NCBI GenBank assembly: GCA_949507465.1
Contig: CATEMS010000240.1
Coordinates: 1-6,542 of the forward strand
Length of the DNA: 6,542 nt
From: Flavobacteriaceae bacterium
Lineage (GTDB): Bacteria; Bacteroidota; Bacteroidia; Flavobacteriales; Flavobacteriaceae
Direction: 5' to 3'
A program made the position numbers and the translations under genes. The notes below the pieces were generated by a model. The model saw only the letters and a list, made by a program, of their open reading frames with translations. It had not been told where the DNA came from and did not search any database. This document shows positions 1 through 6,542 of this stretch, piece by piece; within the stretch, counting starts at the first letter, position 1; each line of letters opens with the position of its first letter.

Positions 1-1708
1 AATACCCTTACAAACAACTACCACCCAAAATACAGATCCAACACAACAAAGCGTAGAGATCTCCAGTGAAGCGCCAATAAAAAATACGCAACAAAGTGGT
101 GCAAAAGAGGCTAAAGAACAGGAGCTATCCATGGAGATACAACAGGCTAAAGAAGAAGAGGTTGTTGTAGAAAACTTAAGTGATAAACTTGTAAAAGATT
201 TTGGAGAGTTTGACCCAACCCTCGAGCTTAGCAACTATAAATTTCCTACCATAGAACTGCTAAAGGACTACACCTCTGGGCAGGGTATCACTATCAATCA
301 AGAAGAGCTTGAAGAAAACAAAAATCGTATTGTTGAAACTCTCAATAACTATAAAATTGGAATTGCTAGTATAAAAGCTACGGTGGGACCTACCGTTACT
401 CTGTATGAGATTGTTCCTGAGGCTGGAATACGGATATCAAAAATTAAAAACCTAGAGGATGACATTGCCCTTTCTCTATCTGCTCTTGGGATACGAATCA
501 TAGCCCCCATTCCTGGACGCGGTACCATTGGAATTGAAGTGCCAAATAAAAATCCAAAAACGGTTTCCATGAGGACTACCATTGCTTCTCCAAAATTTCA
601 AAATGCAGAAATGGAATTGCCACTTGCACTGGGTAAAACCATTAGCAATGAAACCTTTGTTGTGGATTTAGCAAAAATGCCACACCTACTCATGGCAGGT
701 GCTACAGGGCAAGGTAAATCGGTAGGTCTTAATGCGATACTTACCTCACTTTTATATAAAAAACACCCAGCTGAGGTAAAATTTGTACTGGTAGATCCAA
801 AAAAGGTAGAACTTACATTATTTAATAAAATTGAACGTCATTACTTAGCGAAATTACCTGGAGATGAAGATGCTATTATTACAGACACCAATAAGGTAAT
901 TACAACCCTAAACTCTCTGTGTGTAGAGATGGATAAGCGCTATGATCTACTCAAAAATGCTTATGTGCGTAACATCAAAGAGTACAATACCAAGTTTAAA
1001 GAACGAAAATTAAATCCAGAGGAAGATCACAGATACTTACCCTATATAGTGCTTGTTATTGATGAATTTGCTGATTTAATAATGACGGCAGGAAAAGAGG
1101 TAGAAACCCCAATAGCCAGGCTAGCACAATTGGCTCGTGCAATTGGTATTCACCTTATCGTTGCCACACAACGTCCCTCAGTAAATGTAATAACAGGAAT
1201 CATTAAAGCTAATTTCCCAGCTCGTATCGCCTTTAGGGTAACAAGTAAAATAGATTCTCGCACTATCCTAGATAGCGGAGGTGCAGATCAATTAATTGGC
1301 CGAGGCGATATGCTCTACACCCAAGGAAACGATCTGGTAAGAATACAATGTGCTTTTGTAGATACCCCAGAAATAGCAGATATAACAGATTATATTGGTG
1401 GTCAAAAAGCCTACCCAGATGCCTATATTTTACCAGAATATATAAGCGAGGAAGGTGGCACAAATCTTGATAACAATATCAATGAGCGTGATGTGATGTT
1501 TAGAGAAGCTGCTGAGGTACTAGTTATTGCACAACAAGGATCAGCTTCTTTATTACAACGTAAACTTAAATTAGGATACAATCGTGCCGGTAGAATTATC
1601 GACCAGTTAGAGGCCGCTGGTATTGTTGGGCCTTTTGAAGGTAGCAAAGCCAGAAGCGTATCTGTACCTACCCTTGAGGCTTTAAACCAATTACTAGAAA
1701 ACGAATAA
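1..1708 (+). CDS. ftsK: DNA translocase FtsK, C-terminal part (5' end outside window)
   Basis: FtsK is a hexameric, ATP-driven double-stranded DNA pump at the division septum that clears and aligns chromosome termini for dimer resolution. The frame is open from base 2 with no upstream stop, so the ATG at 131 is internal; 568 residues are visible, numbered here from base 2. Residues 1 to about 60 are a Thr/Gln/Glu-rich linker. The alpha/beta RecA-like motor follows, with Walker A GATGQGKS at 233-240 and Walker B ending in D354-E355. The very conserved FtsK stretches ATQRPSVNVITG and FPARIAFRV lie downstream. The C-terminal winged-helix gamma domain, about 498-555, carries GYNRAGRIIDQLE, the region that reads KOPS-type orienting sequences in studied homologues. 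The N-terminal membrane domain must lie to the left. No motor residue looks lost. The lolA-like gene begins 4 nt after the stop, indicating cotranscription. Family identification is very secure. Confidence 0.97.
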   Translation, partial: IPLQTTTTQNTDPTQQSVEISSEAPIKNTQQSGAKEAKEQELSMEIQQAKEEEVVVENLSDKLVKDFGEFDPTLELSNYKFPTIELLKDYTSGQGITINQEELEENKNRIVETLNNYKIGIASIKATVGPTVTLYEIVPEAGIRISKIKNLEDDIALSLSALGIRIIAPIPGRGTIGIEVPNKNPKTVSMRTTIASPKFQNAEMELPLALGKTISNETFVVDLAKMPHLLMAGATGQGKSVGLNAILTSLLYKKHPAEVKFVLVDPKKVELTLFNKIERHYLAKLPGDEDAIITDTNKVITTLNSLCVEMDKRYDLLKNAYVRNIKEYNTKFKERKLNPEEDHRYLPYIVLVIDEFADLIMTAGKEVETPIARLAQLARAIGIHLIVATQRPSVNVITGIIKANFPARIAFRVTSKIDSRTILDSGGADQLIGRGDMLYTQGNDLVRIQCAFVDTPEIADITDYIGGQKAYPDAYILPEYISEEGGTNLDNNINERDVMFREAAEVLVIAQQGSASLLQRKLKLGYNRAGRIIDQLEAAGIVGPFEGSKARSVSVPTLEALNQLLENE

Positions 1709-1712
1709 CATC

Positions 1713-2351
1713 ATGAAAATACGTATTAGCATTCTTATTATTTTAGTTTCTAGCACCTGCTTTGGCCAACAAGCTAAGGCACTGCTTGAGGAAGTTTCTG
1801 AAAAAGTTAGAAGTTATGACAATATACAGATTGAATTTAAGTATAATCTTGACAATCAAAAAGAAGGTGTTAGTCAACAAACTACTGGAGACCTAACACT
1901 TTTAAACGACAAGTATGTAATCAACATGCTTGGTATTACTCGCATGTTTGACGGCAGTTTTATATACACTATTGTTCCTGAAGACCAGGAGGTCACCATA
2001 TCTTTATACAACCCCGAGGATGAGAAAGACATCACGCCATCTCAAATGCTGACATTTTACGAAGAGGGCTATGATTCTAAAATGGGCATTGTTGAAAATG
2101 TAAAAGGAAGAAAAATTCAGTTTGTGAAATTAACCCCTATTGACAGTAATGCTGAAATCAAGAAAATTTATCTAGGTATCGATAAAAAAACAAAACACAT
2201 CCATAAACTAATTCAGATAGACAGTAAAGGAACAAAATATACCATAACTGTATTGTCTTTTAAAACCAACCAATCCCTTTCTGGCAGCTTATTTACTTTT
2301 GACCAAGATACGTATACAAAACAGGGGTATTATATAAACAGGCTTGATTAA
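1713..2351 (+). CDS. lolA: LolA-family outer membrane lipoprotein carrier protein
   Basis: LolA is the periplasmic chaperone that takes lipoproteins released from the inner membrane by LolCDE and carries them to the outer membrane. The 212-residue product begins with a signal peptide (MKIR, then a hydrophobic core at about 5-15) with likely signal peptidase I cleavage after G18, before QQ. This is a typical Bacteroidota cleavage context. The mature part opens with an amphipathic helix (ALLEEVSEKVRSYDNIQIEF), followed by alternating beta-strand-like segments. The phrase TGDLTLLNDKYVINM matches the family pattern in which strands pass from a 'G.L.l..~~y.~' motif to the lipid-binding half-barrel. 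Length is close to the roughly 200 residues of Escherichia coli LolA. The ATG lies 4 nt after the ftsK stop and has no Shine-Dalgarno sequence, so translation may be coupled. The family call is good. Whether it is the organism's main LolA or a paralogue cannot be told here. Confidence 0.85.
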   Translation: MKIRISILIILVSSTCFGQQAKALLEEVSEKVRSYDNIQIEFKYNLDNQKEGVSQQTTGDLTLLNDKYVINMLGITRMFDGSFIYTIVPEDQEVTISLYNPEDEKDITPSQMLTFYEEGYDSKMGIVENVKGRKIQFVKLTPIDSNAEIKKIYLGIDKKTKHIHKLIQIDSKGTKYTITVLSFKTNQSLSGSLFTFDQDTYTKQGYYINRLD

Positions 2352-2360
2352 TCTTTTGGA

Positions 2361-3788
2361 GTGAAAATACTAGATAGATACATATTGATCTCTTACCTCA
2401 AGACGTTTTTTAGCGTCTTTGTTATTTTGATGTTTATTTTTGTGTTACAAACCATTTGGCTGTACATCGCAGAGTTGGCTGGCAAAGACATTGACTTTTT
2501 TATCATTTTAAAGTTTTTATGGTTCTTCACTCCAAAGCTCATACCGCTGGTATTACCCCTCACTATATTAGTTACCTCATTGATGGTATTTGGAGGTTTT
2601 TCTGAGCGATATGAATTTGCAGCAATGAAATCTACAGGTATTTCGCTACAAAGGGCTATGAGAAGTCTCACTGTTTTTATTTCTATATTGGCTCTAACGG
2701 CTTTTTTCTTTGCTAATAACATCATCCCTTATTCTGAATACAAATGGCAAAATCTGCGAAGAAACCTTGCTCAAATGAGCCCATCAATGGTTATTAGTGA
2801 AGGTCAGTTCAGTCAAATTGGAGAAGGCTTTAACATTAAAGTAGATGATAAATACGGAGAAAACAACGAGTTTCTTACTGGTGTTATTATTCATGAAAAA
2901 AATCCAACAAAACCTAACGGAAACTATATAGTAACCATCGCTCAAAGCGGAGAATTTAAAAGTAAAGAAGGAAGTAACACCTTGTCTTTGATACTAAATG
3001 ATGGTTCTAGATATGAAGATGTGCAAGAAAAAGACCTCAGAAAACAAAAGCGAATGCCTTTTGCTAAAACAGATTTCAAGCAATACATCGTTAATATAGA
3101 TCTTACAGAATTAAACGATACAGATATTGATAGAGAGAACGATCTAAGCAATCATAACATGTTTAACATCAAAGAATTATTTGTAGAATTAGATTCCCTC
3201 TCCAAGGATTACACTAAAGACATTCAAACATTTGCAAATAATACCTATTACAGAGCAGGTGTCTCAAAATTCAACAATAAGAAGACAAAAGCAAAAAAAC
3301 TACCTGATAGCCTACACTCATATTTAGATTTGTTTTCAGAAAAAAGACAAACAGAAATTGCTAAAATGGCTCTAAACAACGCTAAGAGTACCTTACAAAC
3401 AATAAATTCTAAAAAAAAGGCCTATAAAATAAAAACAAAGCGCCTTAACAAATATGAGATGTCCTTACATGATAAACAGGTATTGCCAATTGCATGTATC
3501 ATTTTATTTTTTGTTGGAGCTCCACTAGGTGCTATTATCCGAAAAGGTGGAATGGGGCTTCCTATGGTTGTTGCAATCCTTCTGTTTTTAACCTACCATT
3601 TTATTGGGATTTTTGCAAAAAATAGTGCCGAAGACGGCACCCTACACCCATTTATTGCCACGTGGCTTAGTACATTTATCATGTTACCCCTGAGTATCTG
3701 GCTGAGCTACAGAGCCACAACAGATCAAGGTATTTTTGATCTTGATACCTTTGTTGCAAGATTTACCAAACTGTTTAAGAAAAAATAA
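2361..3788 (+). CDS. LptF/LptG-family permease (lipopolysaccharide export)
   Basis: LptF and LptG form the membrane core of the LptB2FG ABC exporter, which extracts lipopolysaccharide from the inner membrane and hands it to LptC. The 475-residue product has the family topology. Three N-terminal membrane segments lie at about 13-37, 46-76 and 102-122, then a periplasmic domain at about 125-372, then three C-terminal segments at about 373-392, 398-420 and 430-450. A cytoplasmic coupling-helix region with E85 and MKSTGIS (89-95) lies between segments 2 and 3, where LptB docks in known structures. The start is GTG at 2361: MKILDRYIL is the expected family N terminus, and no better ATG fits. It lies 9 nt after the lolA-like stop. 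At 475 residues it is about 100 longer than E. coli LptF or LptG, because of extra, Lys-rich periplasmic sequence. Sequence alone does not separate LptF from LptG, so no symbol is given. Confidence 0.92.
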   Translation: MKILDRYILISYLKTFFSVFVILMFIFVLQTIWLYIAELAGKDIDFFIILKFLWFFTPKLIPLVLPLTILVTSLMVFGGFSERYEFAAMKSTGISLQRAMRSLTVFISILALTAFFFANNIIPYSEYKWQNLRRNLAQMSPSMVISEGQFSQIGEGFNIKVDDKYGENNEFLTGVIIHEKNPTKPNGNYIVTIAQSGEFKSKEGSNTLSLILNDGSRYEDVQEKDLRKQKRMPFAKTDFKQYIVNIDLTELNDTDIDRENDLSNHNMFNIKELFVELDSLSKDYTKDIQTFANNTYYRAGVSKFNNKKTKAKKLPDSLHSYLDLFSEKRQTEIAKMALNNAKSTLQTINSKKKAYKIKTKRLNKYEMSLHDKQVLPIACIILFFVGAPLGAIIRKGGMGLPMVVAILLFLTYHFIGIFAKNSAEDGTLHPFIATWLSTFIMLPLSIWLSYRATTDQGIFDLDTFVARFTKLFKKK

Positions 3789-3842
3789 CACATCCCCTTA
3801 ATTGTAGTAGGGTTTAAAAATTAGTATCAAACATTTACCACT
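3789..3842. other. Short intergenic gap after the LptF/LptG-like gene
   Basis: These 54 nt are A+T-rich. The only pairing I see is a 4-bp CCCT/AGGG match (3795-3798 with 3809-3812) followed by mixed T and A, too weak to call a terminator. No match to the Bacteroidota TTTG / TAnnTTTG promoter pattern is convincing. The next gene could be read through from the ftsK transcript or have its own promoter here. Confidence 0.5.
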
Positions 3843-4811
3843 ATGGATAAAAATCAATTTACCAAAAATCTTAGCCTGCCTTTAGTTGCAGCACCTATGT
3901 TCTTAATCTCAGGACCAGAGCTAGTTATCGAAGCATGTAAAAATGGTATAGTAGGTACGTTCCCGGCATTAAACCAACGAACAACTGAGGGTTTCGAGCA
4001 GTGGGTCATACAAATAAAAACAGAGCTTGAAGCCTGGGAAAAACAAACCGGTAAAAAAGCAGCACCCTTTGGTGTGAATCTCATTGTACATTTTACCAAC
4101 CCAAGAGTGGAGCCAGATTTGCAAGTGTGTGTAAAACACCAGGTCCCACTAATTATTACTTCCTTAGGTGCAATTAGTCTTGTGGTTGACGCAGTACACA
4201 GTTATGGTGGTTTGGTTTTCCATGATGTTATAAAAAGACGTCATGCAGAGAAAGCTATCGAGGCTGGTGTTGATGGTTTAATTCTAGTATGTGCAGGGGC
4301 TGGAGGACATGCAGGAACCCTTCACCCAGTACCATTTATAAATGAAATTAAAAAGATTTTTAATGGCTATATACTTTTATCAGGTGGGCTAAGCACAGGC
4401 CAAGATATAGCGAGTGCCATGCAAATGGGTGCAGATTTGGCCTACATGGGTACGCGTTTTATCAATACCACAGAAAGCAATGCCAACAAGGAGTATAAAG
4501 ACATGATTATTGATTCTCAGACCAAAGATGTTACTTACACCGCTGCCATTAGTGGAGTTAGTGCAAACTTTTTGAGTAAGAGTTTAGAGAAAGCAGGAAT
4601 TACCCAAGAACAAATACAAAGCAAAGCAAAAGTGGATTTTGGAAAAGAGTTGGATACAGAGGCCAAGGCTTGGAAGACAATATGGTCTGCAGGTCAAGGA
4701 GTTACTTCTATTGAAGATTCTTTACCCGTAAAACAATTGTTAGAGCGAATGAAAACTGAGTTTAAAGATGCCATTTCCTACCAACAAGACAAGGCAAAAA
4801 AATACCTTTAG
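3843..4811 (+). CDS. NAD(P)H-dependent flavin oxidoreductase / nitronate monooxygenase family
   Basis: This 322-residue soluble enzyme belongs to the FMN-binding TIM-barrel family that includes nitronate monooxygenase (formerly 2-nitropropane dioxygenase) and related NAD(P)H:quinone reductases. Characterised members oxidise alkyl nitronates, such as the toxin propionate 3-nitronate, or reduce quinones; the substrate here is unknown. Visible motifs in order are: LVAAPMFLISGPELV (15-29) on the first strand and FMN-binding loop; PFGVNL (75-80); the phosphate-binding GAGGHAGT (152-159) with H156 at the position of the family's catalytic His; SGGLSTGQDIA (180-190); and GADLAYMGTRF (196-206), the usual second phosphate-binding segment. 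Length is normal for the family, and there is no signal peptide. ATG 3843 is followed directly by conserved sequence, and no Shine-Dalgarno sequence is apparent. The last 4 nt overlap the stop codon of the convergent dehydrogenase gene. The family is secure but the exact reaction is not. Confidence 0.88.
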   Translation: MDKNQFTKNLSLPLVAAPMFLISGPELVIEACKNGIVGTFPALNQRTTEGFEQWVIQIKTELEAWEKQTGKKAAPFGVNLIVHFTNPRVEPDLQVCVKHQVPLIITSLGAISLVVDAVHSYGGLVFHDVIKRRHAEKAIEAGVDGLILVCAGAGGHAGTLHPVPFINEIKKIFNGYILLSGGLSTGQDIASAMQMGADLAYMGTRFINTTESNANKEYKDMIIDSQTKDVTYTAAISGVSANFLSKSLEKAGITQEQIQSKAKVDFGKELDTEAKAWKTIWSAGQGVTSIEDSLPVKQLLERMKTEFKDAISYQQDKAKKYL

Positions 4812-5614
4812 AGCTTGTAATGTTTCATGAGTATTTTCTCGTAGGTTTTTGAAGGTAATATCTTTTTTAAAACAATGGAAAATTTTTGTAAAAAGGCCCC
4901 TACTGCATATCGTACTTTAGGTGTTTTTTTGTTAATGATATGATACACAGCTTCAGCCATTTTTTTTGGGTTTTGACCACTATCTACATCATCATTCATC
5001 ATTTTTAGCGTCGCGCCATAGGTTTGATTGTATGGGGAGTTAGATTTTTGAGGAGCATGATATCTTCCTGCAGCAATATTGGTTGCAAAATCTCCGGGAG
5101 CAACATTAGACACTTGGATACCAAATTGTTTCAATTCCATTCTATAGGCCTCAGTGGTAATTTCTAGAGCTGCTTTAGTGGCACTGTAAACACCCCTAAA
5201 GGGCAAGCCCATGTATCCTGCAATTGAGGTAATGTTTATAATGTGTCCCCCTTTTTGTTTTCGCATACTTGGCAGTACTTGATTGGTTACTTGTATAGGA
5301 CCATATAAATTTGTTGAGAATGCCTTTTGTATCTCCTCTATAGGTGTTTCCTCTAAGGGTCCGGTAATACCAACACCAGCGTTGTTAATTAATATGTCTA
5401 TTGTAGGCTCTTTTTCAAGCAGCATGGCCACACAGGACTTAATGCTCTGTATATCAGTTACATCTAGCGGCAATAAAGGAAAGGGAAAACCGTCTTTAAA
5501 GTTTTTAGGGTTTCTACTTGTTCCATAGACCTTATAATTTTTAGCCATTAGATATTCACCAATGGCCTTACCTATTCCGGAAGATCCTCCTGTAATTAAA
5601 ACAACTTTTTTCAT
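4808..5614 (-). CDS. Short-chain dehydrogenase/reductase (classical SDR)
   Basis: This is a cytoplasmic NAD(P)-dependent oxidoreductase of the classical SDR family; the substrate cannot be predicted. In a 268-residue product counted from ATG 5614, the Rossmann cofactor motif TGGSSGIG is at 8-15, and R34 follows strand 2 (YGTSR), which usually favours NADP(H). D51 is the adenine-ring Asp, NNAG is at 77-80, and the full catalytic tetrad N102, S130, Y143, K147 is present (YSATK at 143-147). PG at 173-174 closes the nicotinamide pocket. The C-terminal tail is Lys-rich and may form a helix, as in 17-beta-hydroxysteroid-dehydrogenase-like SDRs. A TTG two codons upstream (5620) also keeps the frame open. 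ATG was chosen because MKKVVLITGG is the normal SDR opening. It is convergent with the flavin enzyme and divergent from the ABC ATPase, so it is probably transcribed alone. Family certain, role unknown. Confidence 0.93.
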   Translation of the reverse strand: MKKVVLITGGSSGIGKAIGEYLMAKNYKVYGTSRNPKNFKDGFPFPLLPLDVTDIQSIKSCVAMLLEKEPTIDILINNAGVGITGPLEETPIEEIQKAFSTNLYGPIQVTNQVLPSMRKQKGGHIINITSIAGYMGLPFRGVYSATKAALEITTEAYRMELKQFGIQVSNVAPGDFATNIAAGRYHAPQKSNSPYNQTYGATLKMMNDDVDSGQNPKKMAEAVYHIINKKTPKVRYAVGAFLQKFSIVLKKILPSKTYEKILMKHYKL

Positions 5615-5630
5615 AAACAAAGTATTGATA

Positions 5631-5662
5631 CAAAGATTAAATTAAAGCAATTGACTCACAAC
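5631..5662 (-). promoter_or_regulatory. Possible Bacteroidota-type promoter for the SDR gene
   Basis: On the minus strand, AATCTTTG (5638-5631) is one base from the Bacteroidota -7 consensus TAnnTTTG. GTTG (5662-5659), one base from the -33 TTTG, lies 20 nt upstream, within the usual spacing. Transcription would start only about 10-15 nt before ATG 5614, which gives a very short leader. In such A+T-rich DNA a match of this quality can arise by chance, so this is a weak call. Confidence 0.25.
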
Positions 5663-5673
5663 AAATGTTTGTT
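5660..5673. promoter_or_regulatory. 14-bp palindrome, possible operator
   Basis: AACAAA and TTTGTT form perfect 6-bp inverted half-sites around a central TG, roughly midway between the starts of the divergent SDR and ABC genes. It overlaps the putative -33 element of the SDR promoter. Small dimeric repressors often bind sites of this form, but no regulator gene is visible in the window, and A/T-rich DNA yields such palindromes by chance. Confidence 0.3.
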
Positions 5674-5747
5674 TTTATTATCTTTCAATAAATGTAACAA
5701 TAAACGAGCTAAATCGTCAAACAGAGAGCTCACTAATATATCTGTAT

Positions 5748-6542
5748 TTGAAACCAATTCTTACTATTGAAAACCTCACCAAAAAATTTGGTAGACTTAC
5801 TGCGGTAAACAACCTATCCTTCTCGATTGAAAAAGGGAATGTCTACGGTATTTTAGGCCCCAACGGAAGTGGAAAATCTACTACTTTGGGTATTGTCCTT
5901 AATGTAGTTAATAAAACCTCAGGGAGTTTTTCTTGGTTTGGCGGTGATGTATCCACACATGATGCCCTAAAAAAAGTGGGGGCTATTATTGAGCGGCCAA
6001 ATTTCTATCCTTACATGAGCGCCAAACAAAACCTTGAATTGGTTTGTAAAATAAAAGGAGTTGCCACAAGCCAGGTTCAAAAATCATTGGATATTGTAGG
6101 TCTTTTAGATCGTCAAGATGATGCTTTTAAAGGTTTTTCATTGGGTATGAAACAACGGCTTGCTATAGCATCTGCACTTTTAAACACACCAGAGATTTTA
6201 ATTTTGGATGAACCAACAAACGGTTTAGATCCCCAAGGGATCCATCAAATTCGAGAAATCATAAGAAAAATTGCATCAGATGGAACAACCATACTACTGG
6301 CATCTCATCTTTTGGACGAGGTAGAGAAAGTATGTACTCATGTAGTGGTGTTAAACAAAGGAAAAAGCCTGTACGTGGGTAGAGTTGATCAAATGAATCC
6401 AAGTTTTGGTTTTGTAACCCTGCAATGTAGTGACATGCCAAGGCTTAAAAAAATCCTAGAACAAAGCACCTGGTTTGAAAATATAAAAGAAAATCAAGCA
6501 TATCTAGTAGCCAACCTTACCCAAGAAATGGACGCTGCAAAA
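5748..6542 (+). CDS. ABC transporter ATP-binding protein, BcrA/CcmA-type (3' end outside window)
   Basis: This is the nucleotide-binding subunit of an ABC transporter, probably an exporter paired with an ABC-2-type membrane protein encoded to the right; the substrate is unknown. The first 265 codons are visible and open to the window edge. Numbered from the start, the motifs are: A-loop region KKFG (12-15); Walker A GPNGSGKST (37-45); Q-loop position occupied by E82 in GAIIERP; signature SLGMK (131-135) in place of LSGGQ; Walker B ILILDE (150-155); D-loop GLD (159-161); and switch H187 in LLASHLLDE. Glu in the Q-loop and the SLGMKQRL signature are usual in BcrA-like drug or bacteriocin exporters, so the ATPase should be active. 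The start is TTG 5748: the frame is open back to a stop at 5652 but contains no ATG or GTG, and KPILTIENLTKKFG is the expected family beginning. Residues beyond about 215 belong to the variable C-terminal region. Confidence 0.92.
   Translation, partial: MKPILTIENLTKKFGRLTAVNNLSFSIEKGNVYGILGPNGSGKSTTLGIVLNVVNKTSGSFSWFGGDVSTHDALKKVGAIIERPNFYPYMSAKQNLELVCKIKGVATSQVQKSLDIVGLLDRQDDAFKGFSLGMKQRLAIASALLNTPEILILDEPTNGLDPQGIHQIREIIRKIASDGTTILLASHLLDEVEKVCTHVVVLNKGKSLYVGRVDQMNPSFGFVTLQCSDMPRLKKILEQSTWFENIKENQAYLVANLTQEMDAAK

Larger units (their letters stand above)
5615..5747. other. Divergent intergenic region between SDR and ABC ATPase genes
   Basis: These 133 nt separate two genes read away from each other, so promoters for both should lie here. 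The region is strongly A+T-rich and has no supportable ORF with a normal start. Notable elements are the 14-bp palindrome at 5660-5673, described separately, and a 5-bp inverted match GAGCT/AGCTC (5706-5710 with 5727-5731, 16-nt loop) just upstream of the ABC start. A near match to a Bacteroidota -7 element, TATCTTTC, lies at 5679-5686 on the plus strand but lacks a properly spaced TTTG. No terminator is needed or seen. Confidence 0.55.

Noticed and set aside
131..1708. ATG 131 as the true start of ftsK
   Set aside because: The same frame is open from base 2 without a stop, and FtsK proteins carry a long linker and membrane domain before this point, so the gene is cut by the window edge.
1713..1766. 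Lipoprotein signal with C16 as the lipidated Cys in the LolA-like protein
   Set aside because: The residues before C16 are S-S-T rather than a lipobox such as L-A-G/S, while cleavage after G18 before QQ fits signal peptidase I and LolA is a soluble carrier.
2400..2419. AAGACG / CGTCTT inverted repeat with 8-nt loop followed by T-rich sequence, resembling an attenuator
   Set aside because: It has only six base pairs, lies inside codons for a conserved membrane helix rich in Phe (TTT), and the T-rich tail is explained by that coding.
2393..2725. Minus-strand 110-codon ORF opposite the LptF/LptG-like gene
   Set aside because: It lies opposite conserved membrane segments and has no domain of its own, so it is a chance antisense frame.
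3795..3820. Possible intrinsic terminator after the LptF/LptG-like gene
   Set aside because: The stem is only 4 bp (CCCT/AGGG) and the following bases are mixed T and A rather than a T run.
5283..5528. Plus-strand 81-codon ORF opposite the SDR gene
   Set aside because: It is a shadow of a well-supported SDR coding sequence and shows no recognisable domain or start signal.
5615..5620. TTG 5620 as the start of the SDR gene
   Set aside because: It adds only two residues. ATG 5614 gives the standard MKKVVLITGG opening and a stronger start codon.

Overview
The window looks like an ordinary chromosomal stretch from a member of the Bacteroidota, probably the Flavobacteriia. By eye the DNA is A+T-rich. 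Starts lack clear Shine-Dalgarno sequences. The one exported protein has a Bacteroidota-style signal peptide ending just before Gln-Gln. The order ftsK - lolA-like - lptF/lptG-like is, from general knowledge, common in flavobacteria. The taxonomic call is inference from gene content and style, not from a marker phylogeny.

Layout. Bases 1-3788 hold three tightly packed plus-strand genes. The first is the C-terminal part of the DNA translocase FtsK, whose 5' end lies before the window. The second is a LolA-family periplasmic lipoprotein carrier, 4 nt downstream. The third is an LptF/LptG-family permease with a GTG start, 9 nt further on. The spacing suggests one transcript that joins chromosome segregation at division with two envelope-building functions, lipoprotein transport and lipopolysaccharide export. 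After a 54-nt gap, a flavin-dependent nitronate monooxygenase / 2-nitropropane dioxygenase-like enzyme is read on the same strand (3843-4811).

It meets a minus-strand short-chain dehydrogenase/reductase (4808-5614) tail to tail, and the two stop codons overlap by 4 nt. A 133-nt divergent intergenic region follows, containing a 14-bp palindrome. The last gene runs off the right edge. It is a plus-strand ABC transporter ATPase of the BcrA/CcmA type, most likely starting at a TTG codon at 5748; 265 codons are visible.

I found no RNA genes, mobile elements, CRISPR arrays, attachment sites or convincing intrinsic terminators, and nothing that amounts to a new system. The points worth a second look are modest: the non-ATG starts, the stop-codon overlap, the palindrome between the divergent genes, and a long Lys-rich insertion in the periplasmic part of the LptF/LptG-like protein.
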